DNA of 64,000 bases from assembly GCF_900114975.1 (NCBI RefSeq), contig NZ_FOUU01000001.1:124001-188000 (forward strand). Reading direction: 5' to 3'. The position numbers and the translations under genes are program-made. The first letter of the stretch is position 1; each line of letters begins with the position of its first letter. Shown one piece after another: positions 60,874 to 64,000 of this stretch. Source of the DNA: Thermodesulforhabdus norvegica (GTDB lineage: Bacteria > Desulfobacterota > Syntrophobacteria > Syntrophobacterales > Thermodesulforhabdaceae). The notes below the pieces were generated by a model, which saw only the letters and a list, made by a program, of their open reading frames with translations, ran no database searches and was not told the DNA's origin.

Positions 60874-61856
60874 GCAGGAAAGCTTTGTCCGCGTTTCTTA
60901 TGTTATGTTTTCTTGTTGGCTTTTTTTCGGTGGCCGACGCACGAGAAACAATTAAATTGGGTGTTGTTACAAAGCCGGGCTCGGCACAGAATATCTGTGC
61001 CGAGAAGTTCAAAGAACTTCTGGAAAGCAGATCCGACAAATACGAAGTCAAGATTTATCACAGTGCATCTTTGGGTACGGAAACGGAAATTCTTCAACAG
61101 ATTCAGCTTGGAACGGTGCAAATGGGGATCATTACTTCGGGACCCTTTGACGTATTTCTCCCGGAGGCACGTGTTATAGATTATCCCTTTTTGTTTTCCA
61201 GCTACGAAGAGGTCGATAGGGTACTTGACGGTGAACCGGGACGGTTGCTCCTAAAGCGCCTTGAGAGGGTCGGCTTTAAGGGTCTATCCTTCTCGGAAAA
61301 CGGCTTCCGTCATCTCACGAATAACAAAAGACCCGTCCATAGCGTGGACGACGTTAAAGGACTAAAGATTCGAGTTATGGAGTCCGTACTTCATAAGGAA
61401 CTGTGGCGGCTTCTGGGAGCCAATCCAACCCCTATGGGTTGGCCGATTTATACCGAACTCCAGCAGGGAACCATAGACGCTCAGGAAAACCCTCTATGGG
61501 TGATATGGACTTACAAGCTCTATGAAGTGCAGAAGTACCTGACCCTCACCCATCATGTCTATTCGGCCCACATTGATATAGCCAATCTCAAGTGGTTCAA
61601 CGGCCTTCCGCCGGAAGACCAGAAACTCATAGAAGAATGCATGATCGAAGCCGCCCACTATCAGAGGAGATGGAATCGACAAAATGAAGCTACCTTTTTG
61701 AAAAACCTCAAAGAAGCAGGAATGATTGTGGATGAGCATCCCGATCTTGAGTCCTTCAGAGCCAGGGTCAAGGGTATAAGGGAACTGGATATCTTCAGGG
61801 CAAAAGAGGTACAGGAACTTTTGCCCCTATTTCTGAGGGCAGTCGGTCGGGAGTAA
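60870..61856 (+). CDS. dctP: TRAP transporter substrate-binding protein DctP
   Basis: This is the periplasmic receptor of a sodium-driven TRAP importer for organic acids. The signal peptide is [20 protein letters not shown]. Family motifs are [44 protein letters not shown] in segments, and [11 protein letters not shown] near residue 167 with the Arg that binds the substrate carboxylate. [14 protein letters not shown] near residue 195 is the DctP signature. GGAGG precedes the ATG. The substrate is not determinable. Confidence 0.95.
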   Translation: MSRKALSAFLMLCFLVGFFSVADARETIKLGVVTKPGSAQNICAEKFKELLESRSDKYEVKIYHSASLGTETEILQQIQLGTVQMGIITSGPFDVFLPEARVIDYPFLFSSYEEVDRVLDGEPGRLLLKRLERVGFKGLSFSENGFRHLTNNKRPVHSVDDVKGLKIRVMESVLHKELWRLLGANPTPMGWPIYTELQQGTIDAQENPLWVIWTYKLYEVQKYLTLTHHVYSAHIDIANLKWFNGLPPEDQKLIEECMIEAAHYQRRWNRQNEATFLKNLKEAGMIVDEHPDLESFRARVKGIRELDIFRAKEVQELLPLFLRAVGRE

Positions 61857-62348
61857 ATGGAGTATAAGTCGCCGGTAAAGTTTATCTGCCGGTTGAGCGA
61901 CCGGGTGAATTTTGTGGTGGAATTGTGTCTTTGCCTTTTGGGTATGTCCATGGCTATTGTGATGGGAGCACAGGTGTTCTGCCGGTATGTGCTCAATCAT
62001 TCTATCTTCTGGTCCGAGGAGTTCGGAAGAATAACCCTGGTGTGGTTGACCTTTCTCGGAGCAACCTCGGCATTCAAGCGTCGCATGCACGTAGGAATAG
62101 AATTCTTCGTTAGAAATCTCCCCAAGGGGATTAAAAGAGTTGTGGACTGGCTTGTCTGGACGGGTTGTGTAGTGTTTTCATCGGTGCTGATCTATTTCGG
62201 TCTGCGCTTTACTTCTTTTGTGTCGGCTCAGAAAACGGCAGCCCTTGGTATAACAATGGCGATACCTTACGCGATAATCCCGACAAGCGGATTAATTCTG
62301 TTGATTCACTCCCTGGCTAGTCTCTTCAGGGGAGTTTCGGAAGACTGA
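61857..62348 (+). CDS. dctQ: TRAP transporter small permease DctQ
   Basis: The ATG directly follows the dctP stop, with GGGAG upstream. The 163-residue protein has four hydrophobic helices and the DctQ signature VFCRYVLNHSIFWSEEFGRITLVWLTFLGATSAFKRRMHVGIEF in segments. It couples the receptor to the large permease. Eight bases separate it from dctM. Confidence 0.93.
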   Translation: MEYKSPVKFICRLSDRVNFVVELCLCLLGMSMAIVMGAQVFCRYVLNHSIFWSEEFGRITLVWLTFLGATSAFKRRMHVGIEFFVRNLPKGIKRVVDWLVWTGCVVFSSVLIYFGLRFTSFVSAQKTAALGITMAIPYAIIPTSGLILLIHSLASLFRGVSED

Positions 62349-62356
62349 CTGCAATT

Positions 62357-63631
62357 ATGACGGCAATTCTCTTCATCAGCCTTTTCTTTTTCTTCCTTTC
62401 CGGTGTACCAATTGCCTTCTCAATCGCCCTTTCTTCCCTCGTCGCCTTCGTATTTCACGGTGATCTTCCCCCGGTTATGATAATCCAGAGGCTCTACGCA
62501 GGGGTTGATTCCTTTCCCCTTCTGGCCGTACCGCTTTTTATGCTCGCAGGATTTCTGATGGAATCGGGTGGTATCTCCAGAAGGGTTATAGAATTCGCCG
62601 AAGCGCTGGTGGGGTGGCTACCGGGAGGGCTAACTGCCGTTACAATAGTGGCTGCCATGTTCTTTGCCGGTATATCCGGTTCTGCCGCCGCCGATGCCGC
62701 CGCCGTTGGCAGTATCATGATACCGGCCATGGTAAGTCGGGGCTATGACCCCCGGCTGGCAGGAGCCGTCATGGCTTCAGGTGGTTCTCTTGGTGTGGTG
62801 ATACCTCCGAGCATTCCCATGATCATATTCGGATTCCTTACGGGGGCCTCGGTGGGAAAGCTCTTCGTTGCCGGCATAATCCCCGGGCTGATGATCGGCA
62901 TTAGCCTTATGACCCTTTCCGTGCTGATCTCCTGGAAGGAAGGTATAAGGGAAACCATACCCTTTTCATGGAGGCGCCTGGTCGTAACATTCTGGGAAGC
63001 TAAATGGGCTCTGGGGGCTCCTGTAGTGATACTGGGCGGTATACTCGGCGGAGTATTTACGGCAACAGAAGCCGCCGCCGTCGCAACCTTTTATGCACTA
63101 ATAGTGGGTCTCTTCATACACAAGGAATTAAGATGGAAAGACTTACCATCACTCGTAATAAGAGGATGCCTTACGGCCAGCACAATTCTTTTCATAATCG
63201 CAACGGCTTCGGTCTTTAGCTGGCTTATGGCCATAGAAGACATCCCGGCCCGTATTGCCTCCGGTATACTCTCCATAACCCGGGACCGGACTCTTTTGCT
63301 ACTCATGATAAACGCTCTCCTCTTAGCCGCCGGGACCTTCGTTGAAACGACTGCCGCACTTATTTTGCTCGTCCCGGTCATCACTCCCCTGCTACCCAGC
63401 CTCAATATGGACATCATTCAGCTTGGAGTAGTGGTAGTGGTCAACCTTGCCATAGGCATGCTCACACCACCCCTGGGAATTTGTCTTCTTGTGTCCTGCA
63501 GTATCGCAAACATACGCCTGGACGAAATCATCCGCCGGATAGGTCTTTTTCTGATGGTACTGATCTTGAATTTGATCCTGATAACCTACTGGGAACCCCT
63601 GACATTATGGCTACCATCAATGATGGACTGA
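62357..63631 (+). CDS. dctM: TRAP transporter large permease DctM
   Basis: The 424-residue membrane protein carries the translocation path and sodium sites. The DctM signatures are GVPIAFSIALSSLVAF near residue 14, PLLAVPLFMLAGFLMESGGISRRVIEFAEALVGWLPGGL (segments), ISGSAAADAAAVGSIMIPAM, GGSLGVVIPPSIPMIIFG and NLAIGMLTPPLGICLLV. At least eleven helices are visible. It ends 4 bases before the convergent DtxR-type gene. Confidence 0.95.
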   Translation: MTAILFISLFFFFLSGVPIAFSIALSSLVAFVFHGDLPPVMIIQRLYAGVDSFPLLAVPLFMLAGFLMESGGISRRVIEFAEALVGWLPGGLTAVTIVAAMFFAGISGSAAADAAAVGSIMIPAMVSRGYDPRLAGAVMASGGSLGVVIPPSIPMIIFGFLTGASVGKLFVAGIIPGLMIGISLMTLSVLISWKEGIRETIPFSWRRLVVTFWEAKWALGAPVVILGGILGGVFTATEAAAVATFYALIVGLFIHKELRWKDLPSLVIRGCLTASTILFIIATASVFSWLMAIEDIPARIASGILSITRDRTLLLLMINALLLAAGTFVETTAALILLVPVITPLLPSLNMDIIQLGVVVVVNLAIGMLTPPLGICLLVSCSIANIRLDEIIRRIGLFLMVLILNLILITYWEPLTLWLPSMMD

Positions 63632-63635
63632 ATGC

Positions 63636-63998
63636 CTACTCCTTTTCTTCTTCAGAATCCCCTACCCTCCTGAGGCACTCTTCTATGCACACCCTGCATT
63701 CATCCGGATTTATGCCGTTATTGCAGAATTTTTCAAAAGAATCGAACCACTCATAACCCGCACGAGGGCAACGCTCAAGAAATTCAATGAATTTGACGAG
63801 CCGTGCCATTGCATCCGGATTTATTGCGTGTTCTATGCGGCAGGCATTGGTTTCCGATTGCCTGGGCGAAAGTTTTAAAACAGTACGGAAAAACTTTCTT
63901 AGTACCTCATGGCGCCTTATGATATCTTTTGCTACCTCCAGCCCCTCTTCGGTGAGAGTAACAAGACTGTAAGGCTGATAATTGATCAGTCCCCGGGC
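63636..63998 (-). CDS. DtxR/MntR family metal-dependent regulator, N-terminus beyond window
   Basis: The stop is at 63636-63638 and the frame stays open to the right edge, so the 5' end is missing. Visible: GLINYQPYSLVTLTEEGLEVAKDIIRRHEVLRKFF, the end of the winged helix plus dimerisation helix, then SETNACRIEHAI with the Glu-Ala-Cys-x-x-Glu-His metal-site motif of DtxR/MntR. The C-terminal part has extra Cys residues (FCNNGINPDECRVCIEECL) rather than an SH3-like domain, which may bind metal. It probably controls iron or manganese transport; target genes are outside the window. Confidence 0.85.
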   Translation of the reverse strand, partial: ARGLINYQPYSLVTLTEEGLEVAKDIIRRHEVLRKFFRTVLKLSPRQSETNACRIEHAINPDAMARLVKFIEFLERCPRAGYEWFDSFEKFCNNGINPDECRVCIEECLRRVGDSEEEKE

Positions 63999-64000
63999 AG

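Overview
The window reads as chromosome of an anaerobic bacterium of the Desulfobacterota (former Deltaproteobacteria), plausibly a sulfate reducer near the Syntrophobacter/Thermodesulforhabdus group. This placement is an inference from gene content and arrangement (NapH/NapG-like ferredoxin protein with a DUF362 partner, PyrK-PyrD operon with RseC and PgeF, tandem phosphofructokinase, EF-G variant, TRAP transporter). It was not tested by phylogeny.

Layout. 1-2.9 kb: end of a poly-gamma-glutamate hydrolase-like gene, a GspC-like secreted protein, NagZ and a methyltransferase. 2.9-20.4 kb: one 17.5-kb minus-strand run with mostly overlapping junctions, reading recD2, RND adaptor, RND pump, a DisA_N-domain protein, a PPC protein, phoH, a membrane HD hydrolase, ybeY, pdxJ, acpS, nnr, tsaE, a CinA-type protein and a tandem PFK. 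20.5-31.4 kb: small orphan genes, acpP, a TetR regulator, EF-G, mog, a Mut7-C nuclease, two lipoproteins and an mla-type lipid transport operon. 31.8-35.8 kb: a TetR-headed acyl-CoA operon (hydroxyacyl-CoA dehydrogenase, acyl-CoA dehydrogenase, thiolase). 35.9-42.5 kb: accessory island between tRNA genes. 42.6-46.6 kb: flippase, DUF362 protein and polyferredoxin. 46.6-50 kb: rtcB, a small partner and an SF2 helicase-like protein. 50-59.5 kb: outer membrane efflux lipoprotein, EamA exporter, uvrC, DUF2914, a CdaA-YbbR fusion, rseC, pgeF, pyrK and pyrD. 59.5-64 kb: UspA, a DctPQM TRAP transporter and a DtxR-type regulator cut by the window edge.

The most exciting part is the island at 36-41.8 kb. 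It encodes a protein that follows the Streptomyces fluorinase FlA almost motif for motif (37467-38378), including the long fluorinase loop and the fluoride-site Ser. Upstream on the same strand are an unrecognised protein and a FlK-type fluoroacetyl-CoA thioesterase (39005-39445); a LysR regulator lies downstream. Fluorinase plus FlK is the signature of fluorometabolite biosynthesis and self-protection, known from a few actinomycetes. Here it sits in an A+T-richer segment that starts beside tRNA-Arg(CCT) with an integrase remnant, ends near tRNA-Arg(ACG), and carries a dead ISL3 transposase, so it looks horizontally acquired. FlB-like phosphorylase, isomerase and aldolase genes for the later pathway steps are not in the window.

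Other points of interest are a second cyclic-di-AMP-synthase-like protein fused to an RND operon, a degenerate second half in the tandem PFK, palindromic operators before both TetR genes, a translationally coupled leader ORF before dctP, and an 87-bp sequence present in two diverged copies (36280 and 60676).
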